Below, one piece after another: positions 1-8,248 of a stretch of DNA of 35,977 nucleotides (within the stretch, counting starts at the first letter, position 1; every line of letters starts with the position of its first letter). The notes beneath the pieces are model-generated. The model made no database searches and was not told the origin of the DNA. It saw only the letters and a list, made by a program, of their open reading frames with translations. The DNA lies in NCBI GenBank assembly GCA_003158295.1, contig PMIP01000064.1, positions 425-36,401 of the forward strand, written 5' to 3'. Made by a program: the position numbers and the translations under genes. Source of the DNA: Chloroflexota bacterium (GTDB taxonomy: Bacteria > Chloroflexota > Limnocylindria > Limnocylindrales > CSP1-4).

Positions 1-380
1 AGGGTCGAGCTGGTCGGGTTGTTCATCGCCACAGGGCCGATGTACAGGAAGCCCGCGCTGGTCTGCTGGGTCACGGTCAGGTTGCCGGTCACGGCAGTGG
101 CACTGGCGACGACTCCACCTTGTCCGGTGACCTGGAACGTCCGGGCCACGTGCGAGCTTGACGGACCAGAAAGACCGACGTTGCTGCGGGTGTCGAGGAT
201 ACGGATCGGGGTCAGCGGGACGTACGAACCCGGGTATGGCGCCACCGTGGACTGAGGCGACGTGCTCACGGCGCTGACTATGCCCGCTCCCGCCCCGATA
301 AGCGCCACCACGCCGACGGCGGCCATTAGCCCACGGCCGAAAACCCCGAGCCGTATCCGGTGTGGCTTGTTCAGGCTCAT
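1..380 (-). CDS. Secreted protein with PLTPxRILDTR-type domain (3' end outside window)
   Basis: The first 126 residues of a larger protein are visible; the gene runs off the left edge. The N-terminus is basic (MSLNKPHRIR) and is followed by a hydrophobic stretch at about residues 17-37, so a Sec signal peptide is likely. The mature part begins with PGSYVPLTPIRILDTR and continues into GNLTVTQQTSAGFLYIGP. This pattern is common in extracellular repeat proteins of Actinobacteria and Chloroflexota, often attached to hydrolase domains not seen here. The start at 380 follows AGAGGAGGAG six bases upstream. A second in-frame ATG at 422 also has an AGGAGGAG about ten bases upstream and would add 14 residues. 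I prefer 380 because it gives a normal signal peptide. The molecular function is unknown. Confidence 0.75.
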   Translation of the reverse strand, partial: MSLNKPHRIRLGVFGRGLMAAVGVVALIGAGAGIVSAVSTSPQSTVAPYPGSYVPLTPIRILDTRSNVGLSGPSSSHVARTFQVTGQGGVVASATAVTGNLTVTQQTSAGFLYIGPVAMNNPTSST

Positions 381-422
381 GATCGACTCCTCCTCTGAAG
401 TCTTTGCGCTGGTGTCTTTCAT

Positions 423-752
423 GGGGTCGATTCTCCTCCTGAAGTAGGTGGTGACGGCTCAAACTCGATGACGGCCGCACTGGTGCACAGGTCCTGCCAT
501 GGCTGGGATGTCACGGGCGCCACAGCTGGACGCCGGAGCCGCAGCCACTCACAACTCGTCTCGCCTCCTCGAGGACCGGGACGAATTCTGGTGTCCTTTC
601 GTGACTGCGTCCAGTGTCAACCGCACGACAACGCCCTCCGGACTGTCCGTGCGGCCGCCCGCCGCCAGGACTCGCTTTCTCCCACCGAAGCCCTGCGGTA
701 GGTCCGTGAATCCCGTTGACGAAGACAGGGGCACGACACTCAGCGCAACCAG
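423..752. other. Gap without a recognisable gene
   Basis: This stretch lies upstream of the truncated secreted protein and carries its Shine-Dalgarno sequence (around 429-440 on the complementary strand). Open frames exist on both strands but their translations are Arg/Pro/Ser-rich and have no domain-like sequence. I see no RNA gene and no strong inverted repeat. Confidence 0.5.
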
Positions 753-929
753 TCACGACGTGGTCATCGTGTTGTCTCCGAGCTTGGCCAACCGGGTGGT
801 CAGGCGGGAATCTGGTTCGAAGATGCACGCCGCCCATTCGGAGATCTCCTCGGCCGGAGTAGGCCGGTCGAGATCGGCTGCAAGGTCATCGCCGATCCTG
901 CCGCTAGGCGCCTCACCCTCGACGCTCAT
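753..929 (-). CDS. Possible 58-residue hypothetical protein
   Basis: The translation, beginning MSVEGEAPSGRIGDDL, is acidic and protein-like, with a segment reading PTPAEEISEW. It differs from the Arg/Pro-rich shadow frames around it. A GAGGTG lies five bases before the ATG at 929, a plausible ribosome binding site. No family is recognised. The gene stands alone, divergent from the RDD gene at 1075, and may be the intact N-terminus of a decayed longer gene, since the same frame stays open after the TGA but loses protein character. The call is tentative. Confidence 0.35.
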   Translation of the reverse strand: MSVEGEAPSGRIGDDLAADLDRPTPAEEISEWAACIFEPDSRLTTRLAKLGDNTMTTS

Positions 930-1074
930 CGCCCACCTCTTCTGTGCCACTCCGGTCCTACCCTGCAGCCTAGCTCTGGGACCGAACCTGAACCATAAGG
1001 AAGCCGTCCGAATGAAGCCACGGCCGAGCCGATGCTAGCCTAAGGCGGACGCGCAGGATCAGAGGGAGGGAGAC

Positions 1075-2388
1075 GTGATCGACTCCAGAGGCGCGACGGA
1101 CCAGCCGGTCAGATTCAATGGGCGCACGTGGCGGGGGGTCCTAGCACAAGTAGGCGTCGTTGCTGCCGTCGCCTGCCTGCTCGATCTTGAGTTTGCCCTT
1201 GGGTGGGGTTGGTCCGACTGGGCGCTGGTCGTCGGGCCCATCGTGTTCCTTCTTCTCTTGCTCTTCATGCTGGCAGGAACCACGGAGTGGACCGTCGCGG
1301 GCCGCGAGCTGCGCCGTCGGCGCTGGCTCTCGCGGCCCGGCCGCGAGCCCTCTCTCGTCATGGAGCTAGGTCCACAGATCGAGATCGTCCACGAGACAAG
1401 GCTTCTCTGGCGTGTGCGACCGAACGGACTCGCGCTCGGGGGGTGGCGGGCCCGCCGGCTCGTCGGGGCCATGGAACGTGCCGGAGTCCGCGTCAACGAC
1501 TGGCGTGGCGATTGGGCGCGCCGCCATCGATTGATCGACACCCTGGGCGGCCTGGCCCTCTATGGCGGCCTTGCCGGCATGATCGTAATGCCCATACTCG
1601 GGTGGAACTGGTCGTTGCTCAGGGCCATGGCGGGGCTTGCCTGCTCCGGCGCGGCGTTCCTTGGCCTGGCGTTCGACTACCTGCCCTGGAGCACGAGGAA
1701 GACCCCGGCTCATGACGGGTGGCCGCCACTGTCCGCTGGAGCGCCCGCTGGCGCGTCGGCTCAACAGACTCAGCTCCGGCCGGCGCCGGGCCTGGAGTTC
1801 GGTGGGTTCTGGCTCCGCGTGTTGGCCTACCTCATCGATATGAGCCTGCTTGGGATCGTCGGGACGGTCCTATCCTTAGCCCTCGGATCGGCCGGGCAGG
1901 CGATCAGCGCGCTCATCCTCATCGCCTACTTTGTTGGCCTGTGGGGCACGACGGGTCAAACGATCGGGATGATGCTGCTCGGTCTGCATGTTGTCCGTGA
2001 TGTCGACGGCGGCAAGATCACATGGGGCAATGCCGTTCTACGCTTCGTCGGCTTGTTTGTGGCCTTCGCCTGCATCTACATCGGCGTTATCTGGGTCGCG
2101 TTCGACCCGCGCAAACGCGGCTGGCACGACAAGATCGGAGGCACGGTCGTCGTCCGGAACGTGGGCGTGGGAAGCGCTGGTGAATCCATGCCTCGGCTCA
2201 ACGTCAGGCAGGGTGCAATGGCGGGAATCATCATGTCCTTCGTTGTCGCCGCGTCCGTCGCTGGCTCATCCCACGCGAACCTACAAACGTTCGTCTTGCT
2301 CCTCGCGGTGCCTCTAACGGTCACGGTTGTGATCGCTGCCCTGGCGCTGGCCATCAACCGTCGGGCTGGCCGGCCCCGGGATCTCTAG
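1075..2388 (+). CDS. RDD-family integral membrane protein
   Basis: This 437-residue membrane protein starts with GTG at 1075, preceded by GGGAGGGAG. The N-terminal half has hydrophobic helices at about 22-42 and 48-68, a basic soluble segment (about 75-150) and two more helices at about 155-205. Residues about 244-363 form an RDD domain: it opens with FGGFWLRVLAYLIDM, contains the GQTIGMMLLGLHVV segment, and closes with FDPRKRGWHDKIGGTVVV, all hallmarks of the family. Two further helices lie near 378-400 and 405-428. RDD proteins are poorly understood; some are implicated in ion transport. The N-terminal extension with its own soluble domain is unusual, as most RDD proteins are under 250 residues. 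It appears monocistronic. Confidence 0.8.
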   Translation: MIDSRGATDQPVRFNGRTWRGVLAQVGVVAAVACLLDLEFALGWGWSDWALVVGPIVFLLLLLFMLAGTTEWTVAGRELRRRRWLSRPGREPSLVMELGPQIEIVHETRLLWRVRPNGLALGGWRARRLVGAMERAGVRVNDWRGDWARRHRLIDTLGGLALYGGLAGMIVMPILGWNWSLLRAMAGLACSGAAFLGLAFDYLPWSTRKTPAHDGWPPLSAGAPAGASAQQTQLRPAPGLEFGGFWLRVLAYLIDMSLLGIVGTVLSLALGSAGQAISALILIAYFVGLWGTTGQTIGMMLLGLHVVRDVDGGKITWGNAVLRFVGLFVAFACIYIGVIWVAFDPRKRGWHDKIGGTVVVRNVGVGSAGESMPRLNVRQGAMAGIIMSFVVAASVAGSSHANLQTFVLLLAVPLTVTVVIAALALAINRRAGRPRDL

Positions 2389-2429
2389 GACCGCTCGATC
2401 AAGTCCCCTGTGGCCACGACGATCCTCCG

Positions 2430-2451
2430 CACGATCAAGCCATAGGGTCGG
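2430..2451 (+). repeat. Short dispersed repeat, copy 1
   Basis: This 22-base stretch beginning CACGATCAAGCCATAG recurs with one mismatch at 14481-14502, in the same orientation and again in an intergenic stretch between genes. A 21/22 match is unlikely by chance in 36 kb. A weaker relative (17/22) lies at 13042-13063. Confidence 0.5.
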
Positions 2452-2559
2452 TTTTGCCAGTGGCGTTCTTAACGGTCAGGCTGTCGGTCTCCTGCCCGCG
2501 AGGGCGGCACCAGCCTTGATCACAGGATGGCGGTCCCGAGCAGAGCACCGATCCCGTAG

Positions 2560-3201
2560 GTTGCGGCGGCTGCCAGAAGGCCCAGCGCCGCTTGCCGGAG
2601 AGGCGATTACGGTGGCCATCGCCGAGGGGCCCGCCGGCGGCGGATCACCAACGACTCGCTCGATCCAGCTGCCTGGCAGACGTTCGTCCGAGCCTGGGCC
2701 GCGACACTTCTGCCCGGCGTGGACGGAGCCATCTACGTCTGCATGTCGAGTAAAGAGCTGGGGCCTGTCTCACGAGTCCTCGCCGAGGAGGGAGGCCACT
2801 GGAGCGACACCCTCATCTGGCACAAGGAGCGCTTCGTGCCAGGTCAAGCCGATTACCAGCGAGCGTACGAGCCGATCTGGTATGGCTGGCGAGAAGGGGC
2901 TTCGCACCACTGGTGCGGCGATCGCGACCAAGATGACGTCTGGCAGATCGCCCGACCGGCCGATGCGCCCCTCCATCCGACGATGAAGCCCCTTCCGCTA
3001 ATGGAGCGGGCGATCTCCAACAGCTCCAAAGCGGGCGAGCTGGTTCTCGATCCCTTCTTGGGTTCCGGCAGCACCCTCATCGCCTGCGAGCGGACGGGCC
3101 GGGTGTGCGCCGGCATCGAGATCGACCCCGTGTACGCCGACGTCATCCTGGCCCGCTTCGAGCGGTTCAGCGGGTCGGTCGCGGAGCGGATCGATGTCTA
3201 G
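2560..3201 (+). pseudogene. DNA methyltransferase (N4/N6 type), 5'-broken remnant
   Basis: The readable part is the C-terminal two thirds of a beta-type DNA N4-cytosine/N6-adenine methyltransferase. It shows RITNDSLDPAAWQTFVRAW, then ICVMSS-like core sequence, DTLIWHKERFVPGQADYQRAYEP, the HPTMKPLPLMERAI segment, the SAM-binding DPFLGSGSTLIAC and IEIDPVYADVILARFERF. The catalytic DPPY motif, which should lie upstream of RITNDSL, is absent: the frame is closed by TAG at 2557-2559. ACC-GAT-CCC-GTA at about 2549-2559 could be a frameshifted relic of TDPPY, but that is inference. An internal GTG at 2719 could give a 160-residue product, but it would lack the catalytic loop. The 3' end overlaps the next gene (ATG at 3194 within the last codons), as in phage-like methylase cassettes. 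Confidence 0.7.
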
Positions 3202-3616
3202 ACGCAGGCCGGCCACGAGCCCCTCGGCTCGGCTGACACCGTATGGGTCGGCCAGGGAGCCAACTCGCAGACAGCCGGCCAACACGAGGGCTGTGTCGGG
3301 CTTCAGAGCCAAGAAAGCGGCTCAGCGGGAGCTTCTGGTCACGGCCCAAGAGCTGTCCGATCGCGCGACCGACACCCGGGTCGATCGGTGGGCCTTACGC
3401 TATCTGGAGTCGAGCCGCCTGCTCGTCCCGCCACCGGCGCCACTCGACTCGGCCGAACAACGCAAGCTCACCCAGGAACTCGCGGACCTGGTCGCCGAAG
3501 TCATCGGCTCGGTCCTCGACGGACTTGGCCTCTCAGACGCGGAATGGCAGCGAGGTCGCGAACTGGCACTGACGGCCCTGACCGCCGCGACACAAGAGGG
3601 CTGGGAGCCGCAGTGA
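3194..3616 (+). CDS. Hypothetical protein of methylase cassette, 140 aa
   Basis: The start ATG at 3194 overlaps the end of the methyltransferase remnant (TAG at 3199-3201), so translation was probably coupled. Residues 1-40 are rich in Arg, Ser and Pro and look disordered. Residues about 45-135 are helical and amphipathic, with ALRYLESSRLLVPPPAPLD followed by a Leu/Ala-rich helix pair around LADLVAEVIGSVLDGLGL. I recognise no family. The position between a DNA methylase and a Cys/His-motif protein suggests a DNA-associated accessory role, but nothing in the sequence proves it. Confidence 0.65.
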   Translation: MSRRRPATSPSARLTPYGSAREPTRRQPANTRAVSGFRAKKAAQRELLVTAQELSDRATDTRVDRWALRYLESSRLLVPPPAPLDSAEQRKLTQELADLVAEVIGSVLDGLGLSDAEWQRGRELALTALTAATQEGWEPQ

Positions 3617-3671
3617 ACAGCCGACACTATGGCGAGATAGCGAGCACTCGGCGGTATACCAGAGGTAAACG

Positions 3672-4091
3672 ATGGTAAACCGCGGTTGCACCTATGAGAT
3701 GACAGACGGCCTCGCCTGCCAGGCTCCGGCCCTTCGGGGCAAGACCGTCTGTTACTGGCACGACCCCGAAAAAGCCGAGGAGGCGGCCGAGGCCAGACGC
3801 ATCGGAGGGATGCACCGGCGCAAGGCCAAGAGCGTCGCGACCATCTACGACTTCGCAGGGCTGCGGACCGTCGAGAGCGCCCAGCGACTGCTCGAGATCG
3901 CGGCCATCGAGACGTTGGCGTTGGAGAACTCCATCGCCCGTAACCGGGCCCTGATCAGCGCCGCAGCCGGTGCCGGCAAGCTCATCGAGGCAGGCGATCT
4001 AGAAGAACGACTGACCGCGGTTGAAGCCGCCGTTGGACCGAAGGCCCATGCCGACGGTGATGCGGCCTTCCCCGAGGAGCCAGTCCGATGA
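3672..4091 (+). CDS. Small Cys/His-motif protein (C-x8-C-x11-C-x2-H type)
   Basis: This 139-residue protein opens with a putative metal-binding motif: Cys6, Cys15, Cys27 and His30 in GCTYEMTDGLACQAP and KTVCYWHDPEK. Short proteins with this 'C..G..C.....G...C.WH.P' signature are common in phage-like and mobile regions. The rest (about 55-130) is helical, with an Ala/Leu-rich segment around ESAQRLLEIAAIETLALENS. AGAGGT sits five bases before the ATG at 3672. The last four bases overlap the next gene (ATGA at 4088). Its role is unknown; zinc binding and nucleic acid contact are inferences from the motif. Confidence 0.75.
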   Translation: MVNRGCTYEMTDGLACQAPALRGKTVCYWHDPEKAEEAAEARRIGGMHRRKAKSVATIYDFAGLRTVESAQRLLEIAAIETLALENSIARNRALISAAAGAGKLIEAGDLEERLTAVEAAVGPKAHADGDAAFPEEPVR

Positions 4092-4903
4092 CTCTCAAGG
4101 GTCGGGTGGCTGCGGTCGAGACCTCGCTCTCGCCCATGCAACTCGTCCTGCGCTGGATGGCCGAAGCTCACGCCTTCGGCGACATAGAGCCCTACGTCTC
4201 CTCTTTGCTGGCCAAGGACCCACCGGTGGCTCCACTGGATCGTCTGGCTCGGGAAGCGGTACGCGGGGCCAGGGCAGCCATGCGCGGCAAGCGTCCCGAG
4301 CTAATCGATGCCACGGTCCGCAGCGCTCTGCGCGAGACCGTCTTCCGCTTCGAGCTGGTGATGCGGATCAACGTGACCGCGCACGAGCTTCTCGATCGAG
4401 AGGAACTCCTCTCGGCGCTCTTCGCCTCGCAGCTCGCGATGCTTCTTGGCGAGGCTCCCGACAAAGTCGTGGCGGGCGACTCGCACCTGCGCCGCCTCGA
4501 GCTATGCCGCCGGGTGGCTCTCTATCGGGTGGACGAGCTGCTCGCGTCGCGAGAGGCACGTTCGAGCGTCGAGGCCCGCTACCTCGACGGCCATTCCGCC
4601 CTCTTCCCGGACGAGGCCAAGCGGTTCGAGCAGCAGCTCAGAACCAGCCAGGAAGTCGCTGCGACCGCGGTGCGCGCCGCCGAGCTCGATGGCGTCGAAC
4701 CCGCGCCTCCTGAGGATCCCGATGCGCTCAAGGTCCGAGCAGGAGAACTGGTCGCGGATCTGGTGGAGCCCTCGAAGTCTGAGGCGCTCGACAAGTGCGG
4801 CGAAGGAAGGCAGGCGTTCGGGATCGCGGCGGGGTGGGTACGGTCGAAGCTGGCGCCGCGGGCGGACGTTACGACGGATGTCGCGTCGCCTGGCGCGCCA
4901 TAA
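4088..4903 (+). CDS. Hypothetical helical protein, 271 aa
   Basis: It starts at the ATGA overlap with the Cys/His-motif gene and ends TAA at 4901-4903, whose last base begins the ATG of the MBL hydrolase. The protein is almost entirely alpha-helical, without signal peptide or membrane segment. A recognisable N-terminal pattern, SLSPMQLVLRWMAEAHAFGD, resembles uncharacterised proteins found next to Cys/His-motif genes in mobile regions. The centre is rich in Arg/Glu/Leu heptad-like stretches (for example RETVFRFELVMRINVTAHEL). I cannot assign a function. The two overlaps make it part of one transcription unit spanning about 3194-5535. Confidence 0.7.
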   Translation: MTLKGRVAAVETSLSPMQLVLRWMAEAHAFGDIEPYVSSLLAKDPPVAPLDRLAREAVRGARAAMRGKRPELIDATVRSALRETVFRFELVMRINVTAHELLDREELLSALFASQLAMLLGEAPDKVVAGDSHLRRLELCRRVALYRVDELLASREARSSVEARYLDGHSALFPDEAKRFEQQLRTSQEVAATAVRAAELDGVEPAPPEDPDALKVRAGELVADLVEPSKSEALDKCGEGRQAFGIAAGWVRSKLAPRADVTTDVASPGAP

Positions 4904-5535
4904 TGCCGCCGATGCAACTTGCTGACGGCGTCTACAAGGTCGATGGCCTGAGGGCGGCCAATGCGTACCTAGTGGCGGTCGATGACGGCCTCCTCCTGGT
5001 TGATACTGGCATGCCCGGCAACGCGAAGCGGATCGTGGCCTTCATCGAGAGCACGGGCCATCACGCGGCCGACCTGCGCTATATCGTCCTGACGCACTGC
5101 GACGTAGACCACATCGGCAGCGTCGCGCGGCTCAAGGAGCTGACAGGCGCCAAGGTCGCCATCCACGAGCTCGATGGCCCTGTCCTGGCGGGGCGGCAGA
5201 GGTCCCAGAAGGGCGGGCCTCTGATGGCCGTGTTCGGTAGGCTGTTCAGAATTCGGCACGTGGTGCCAGACCTTCTCCTCAAGGATGGCGATGTGATCGG
5301 TGGCCTGACGGTCATCCACGTGCCGGGCCACACCGCCGGGAGCATCGTCCTGGTCCGCGAGGACGGTGTGGTCTTCTCCGGCGATGCGCTACTCAGTGAC
5401 AACGACGGGCAGGTTCGCCCGCCAAGGCCGCGTCTTGCGCTCGATCGAGTCCAGGCGCAGGCATCTGCCGAGCGGATCAAGGCGCTGCCGACGAAGCTGC
5501 TCTGCACGGGCCACGGGGCGCCGGTTCACATGTAG
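4903..5535 (+). CDS. MBL-fold metallo-hydrolase
   Basis: This is a complete 210-residue metallo-beta-lactamase-fold hydrolase. Motifs in order: LLLVDTGMPGNA, the metal site THCDVDHIGS, HVPGHTAGS, the bridging FSGDALLSD, and the final LCTGHGAPV. In the first metal motif the usual second His (HxHxDH) is Asp (HxDxDH), a variant seen in many glyoxalase-II-like members. No signal peptide is visible, so it is probably cytoplasmic and hydrolyses a thioester or ester. The substrate cannot be read. The start ATG at 4903 shares a base with the stop of the preceding gene (TAATG), so it is translationally coupled to the cassette; ATG at 4912 is an alternative. Confidence 0.85.
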   Translation: MPPMQLADGVYKVDGLRAANAYLVAVDDGLLLVDTGMPGNAKRIVAFIESTGHHAADLRYIVLTHCDVDHIGSVARLKELTGAKVAIHELDGPVLAGRQRSQKGGPLMAVFGRLFRIRHVVPDLLLKDGDVIGGLTVIHVPGHTAGSIVLVREDGVVFSGDALLSDNDGQVRPPRPRLALDRVQAQASAERIKALPTKLLCTGHGAPVHM

Positions 5536-6019
5536 GTCCCGCCGGCCATGGGCCAACGGTGTCGGGTCGAGGTTCGACGGCCTCCGTTCGGCCGACACGA
5601 TGGAACGATGGTGGTGACCCTCGCGACGTCTGCCCGGGGATGGAGATCGCCGTGACGGAGCAGAAGGCCATCGGTGGGACCAACGGGGGCCGATTCGACG
5701 TGCCGCGTCTGGAGATCGGGGCCGACGTCAGTCCGTCGACGCTCCTGGTGATGCTGGCCGGGTAGTCCGAGAGGTCCGAGTCGCGCAGTTCACGCAGACG
5801 CGAGATGCCGCCGACGAGCAACCTAGTCCCGGGCAAGAACCTGACCCCGACGGTCACTTCGCTCTGCTGCGTCACCACGTCCGCACGTCTTCCGGGGAGA
5901 CGTCTGACACTGGCGGCAAGTGCAGCGCCGTCGCCGAGCCGATAAGGTCCTGGGCGCAGCCCGTTGTAGGATTTCTCTGCCAAGCCGTCGGGCAGACAGA
6001 CGCATGGAGGAAGCTTTCC
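5536..6019. other. Gap between MBL hydrolase and surface protein
   Basis: No complete gene is evident. The only protein-like sequence is a short minus-strand fragment at about 5729-5896, listed separately. The last bases carry GGAGG at 6006-6010, the ribosome binding site for the surface protein at 6020. A TAGGAT hexamer near 5968 could be a -10 element, without a convincing -35. Confidence 0.5.
5729..5896 (-). pseudogene. Possible fragment of an AraC-type regulator N-terminal domain
   Basis: The minus-strand frame contains TVGVRFLPGTRLLVGG and SRLRELRDSDL. This resembles the 'GVRFRPGGAxxLLGxxxxELRD' segment of the DUF6597-like N-terminal domain of AraC-family regulators. Sequence on either side does not continue the domain and there is no HTH part, so if the match is real this is a decayed remnant. 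The resemblance is short and the call is weak. Confidence 0.22.
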
Positions 6020-7582
6020 GTGAAGGGTTCAGGGCGTATGAATGAGTTCGGCGGGGTAAGCCGACATCTGTTGGCTCGCCTCACCGCTCTGGCCGTTGGC
6101 CTGCCACTGGCGCTCCTCGTATCCGGCACGTGTCTGGCGGCCACGCACTCGATCGATCAGCAGAACACGGCATACAACGACGCCAGGAATGAGGGCACGG
6201 AAACCATCGCTCAGACATTCACCGTGGGAATGTCCGGCACGCTGGACCAGGTGGACTTGATGATCTGGCTCACGGATTCCAACCAGCCGGGTAGCGCGAC
6301 GGCGATCATCGAGGCCGTCGACGGCTCCGGCGACCCCGTCTACCCCCCCGTGGGTTCCCCGCTGTCCACCGGCGCCCATGCGATTCCGTCGGCCGCCCAC
6401 ACCTGGGTGCCCTTCACCATGACGCCGCTGGCAGTCACCGCCGGCCAGCACTATGCCATCGTCGTGACCCCCACGACGTTCTTCACAGGCGACTTCTGGT
6501 CCGGCGGGGATGAGTACACCAGGGGCAAGGGCTATGAGGGAGGGACCTACACGGAGAGCTACATCGCCGGAAACCCGAATGCGGACTGGGTCTTCCGGAC
6601 CTACGTCACCCCCGCCCCTCCGGCCATGACCGCCGCCTTCGCCGCGCCCTCGATGAGCGTGGGTCAGGCCGTCGCGCTAACCTTCACGATTGCCAACGGC
6701 TCGGGCAACGGGCCCGTTACCGGAGTCGGCTTCAGCGATACTCTCCCGACCGGCCTGACCGTCTCGAGTGGTTCGGCGAGCGCCTGCGGCGTTGGGACGC
6801 TCACCCGGACGTCGCCGTCGGGCATCGCCCTCTCCGGTGGCTCCCTCGCCGACGGCGCCTCATGCCAGGTCTCGGCAATAGTCACAGGCTCCGCGGCTGG
6901 CGCCTACACCACGACCACCGGTGCTGTGTCATCGACCGAGGGCGGCCCGGGCAACACCGCCAGCGCATCGGTCAATGTGGATGCGTACCCATCGATAGCC
7001 GCCGCCTTCAATCCGAGTTCGGTCGCCGTCGGCGCCACCACTGCACTCACCTTCACTATCACCAACCCCGCAGGCAACCCCGACGTGCTGCATTTCATCG
7101 GCCTGACCGACACGCTGCCGGCTGGACTCACAGTGGCGAACGCCGCTGCGGTCACGACGTGCGGCGCCGGTAGCCTGACGGTGACCGCACCGAACAGCAT
7201 CGTGCTCTCTGCGGCCTCGGTCGCGGTCGACTCGCCATGCGTGTTCTCGGTGCCGGTCACGGCAGGTGTCGCTGGCAGTTATACGAACACCGTCACCGCG
7301 ACTCTCGGCGGCTTCACCTACCCGGGCAACACCGCGAGCGCAGGCCTCGGCGTAGCGGCCGCAGCACCTACCCCCACGCCTACGCCTGCCCCTACGCCCA
7401 CGCCTACACCCACGCCTACGCCCTCTCCGACCAAGTCCCCTACGCCGCCGCCCACCAGCACCGGCGTTGGGTCTGCCCCTGACAACACCGGCGGCACCAT
7501 CTGGCTCCTACCGTTCGCCCTGGTCGCCTTCTTCGGTGGATTGCTGATACTCGTTGACCGGCGACGCCGGAGGACTTTCTAG
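6020..7582 (+). CDS. Surface-anchored protein with jelly-roll-like domain and two DUF11/DUF7933-like repeats
   Basis: This 520-residue exported protein begins with GTG at 6020 after GGAGG (nine bases apart); ATG at 6038 is an alternative. A signal peptide ends near residue 40 (LLVSGTCLAA). Residues about 45-195 form a beta-rich domain (AQTFTVGMSGTLDQVDL, QHYAIVVTPTTF) like carbohydrate-binding or choice-of-anchor modules. Two tandem domains of about 110 residues follow, each with 'LTFTIxN...FSDTLPxGLTV', a central Cys pair and 'GNTASA' at the end: DUF11/DUF7933-like adhesin or stalk repeats. Then come a Pro/Thr linker, a hydrophobic helix (WLLPFALVAFFGGLLILV) and the basic end DRRRRRTF. That is an LPXTG-like tail layout without an LPXTG motif, so membrane anchoring is the likely attachment. 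Confidence 0.82.
   Translation: MKGSGRMNEFGGVSRHLLARLTALAVGLPLALLVSGTCLAATHSIDQQNTAYNDARNEGTETIAQTFTVGMSGTLDQVDLMIWLTDSNQPGSATAIIEAVDGSGDPVYPPVGSPLSTGAHAIPSAAHTWVPFTMTPLAVTAGQHYAIVVTPTTFFTGDFWSGGDEYTRGKGYEGGTYTESYIAGNPNADWVFRTYVTPAPPAMTAAFAAPSMSVGQAVALTFTIANGSGNGPVTGVGFSDTLPTGLTVSSGSASACGVGTLTRTSPSGIALSGGSLADGASCQVSAIVTGSAAGAYTTTTGAVSSTEGGPGNTASASVNVDAYPSIAAAFNPSSVAVGATTALTFTITNPAGNPDVLHFIGLTDTLPAGLTVANAAAVTTCGAGSLTVTAPNSIVLSAASVAVDSPCVFSVPVTAGVAGSYTNTVTATLGGFTYPGNTASAGLGVAAAAPTPTPTPAPTPTPTPTPTPSPTKSPTPPPTSTGVGSAPDNTGGTIWLLPFALVAFFGGLLILVDRRRRRTF
7367..7452 (+). repeat. Low-complexity Pro/Thr-coding tandem repeat
   Basis: Repeated CCTACGCC/CCCACGCC hexamer-like units encode alternating Pro-Thr residues that link the second DUF11-like domain to the membrane anchor of the surface protein. 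Such tracts can vary in length by slippage. Confidence 0.8.
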
Positions 7583-7687
7583 CGCTCTTCTGACAAACGC
7601 AGCCGATAGGATGCGCCGGTCGCGTTTCGCTTCTGGGCAGCCCGTCGCTTTGTCTCTGGCCGACTCTTCAAGGACGTGAGGATGGCA

Positions 7688-8248
7688 ATGGATCTGCTCG
7701 AGGCGATGTCCGGACGGCGATCGGTTCGCGACTACACCAGCCAGCGGCCAGATGACTCGATCATCGCCCAGTTACTGACCGCTGCCGTGAACGCTCCCAG
7801 CGCTCGCAACGGTCAGCCATGGCGCTTCACGGTCGTACGGGACCCCGAACTGCTCGATCGCCTCTCGACCGAGGCCAAGGCATACCAGCTGGCCACACTG
7901 CCGGCCGGGCATGGCAATGAGGAGCGACGGGCCAGAATGGCCGACCCGGCAAACCATCTGCTGCACAACGCTCCGGCGTTGATCCTCATCTCGGCCGTCG
8001 AGCCCTCGATCTGGGCCGTGGAGGATTGCGCCCTTGCCGCCCAGAACCTGATGCTCGCGGGCTGGAGCCTGGGTCTCGGCAGCTGCTGGATCGGCAATGT
8101 CCAGTTCTACCTCAACACCCCCGAGGGCAAGCGGCTCCTCGGCCTGCCTGAAGGATGCGTGCCGGTAGCCCCGATCATCGCCGGCTACCCTGCGAGCCAG
8201 CCTGTGCCGGTCCCGCGCAACGAGCCCGTTGTCAGCTGGATTGGTTAG
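7688..8248 (+). CDS. Nitroreductase-family FMN oxidoreductase
   Basis: A complete nitroreductase-fold protein of 186 residues from this start. The N-terminus MDLLEAMSGRRSVRDY matches the family opening, with the FMN-phosphate-binding Arg residues in GRRSVRD. NAPSARNGQPWRFTVV is the second cofactor motif. The C-terminal half has AVEDCALAAQNLMLAGWSLGLGSCWIG and ends with PIIAGYP. Members use NAD(P)H to reduce nitro groups, quinones or flavin substrates; the physiological substrate cannot be inferred. I chose ATG 7688 because GAGG lies six bases upstream and the family starts there; GTG 7676 and ATG 7682 are in frame. It stands alone. Confidence 0.88.
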   Translation: MDLLEAMSGRRSVRDYTSQRPDDSIIAQLLTAAVNAPSARNGQPWRFTVVRDPELLDRLSTEAKAYQLATLPAGHGNEERRARMADPANHLLHNAPALILISAVEPSIWAVEDCALAAQNLMLAGWSLGLGSCWIGNVQFYLNTPEGKRLLGLPEGCVPVAPIIAGYPASQPVPVPRNEPVVSWIG

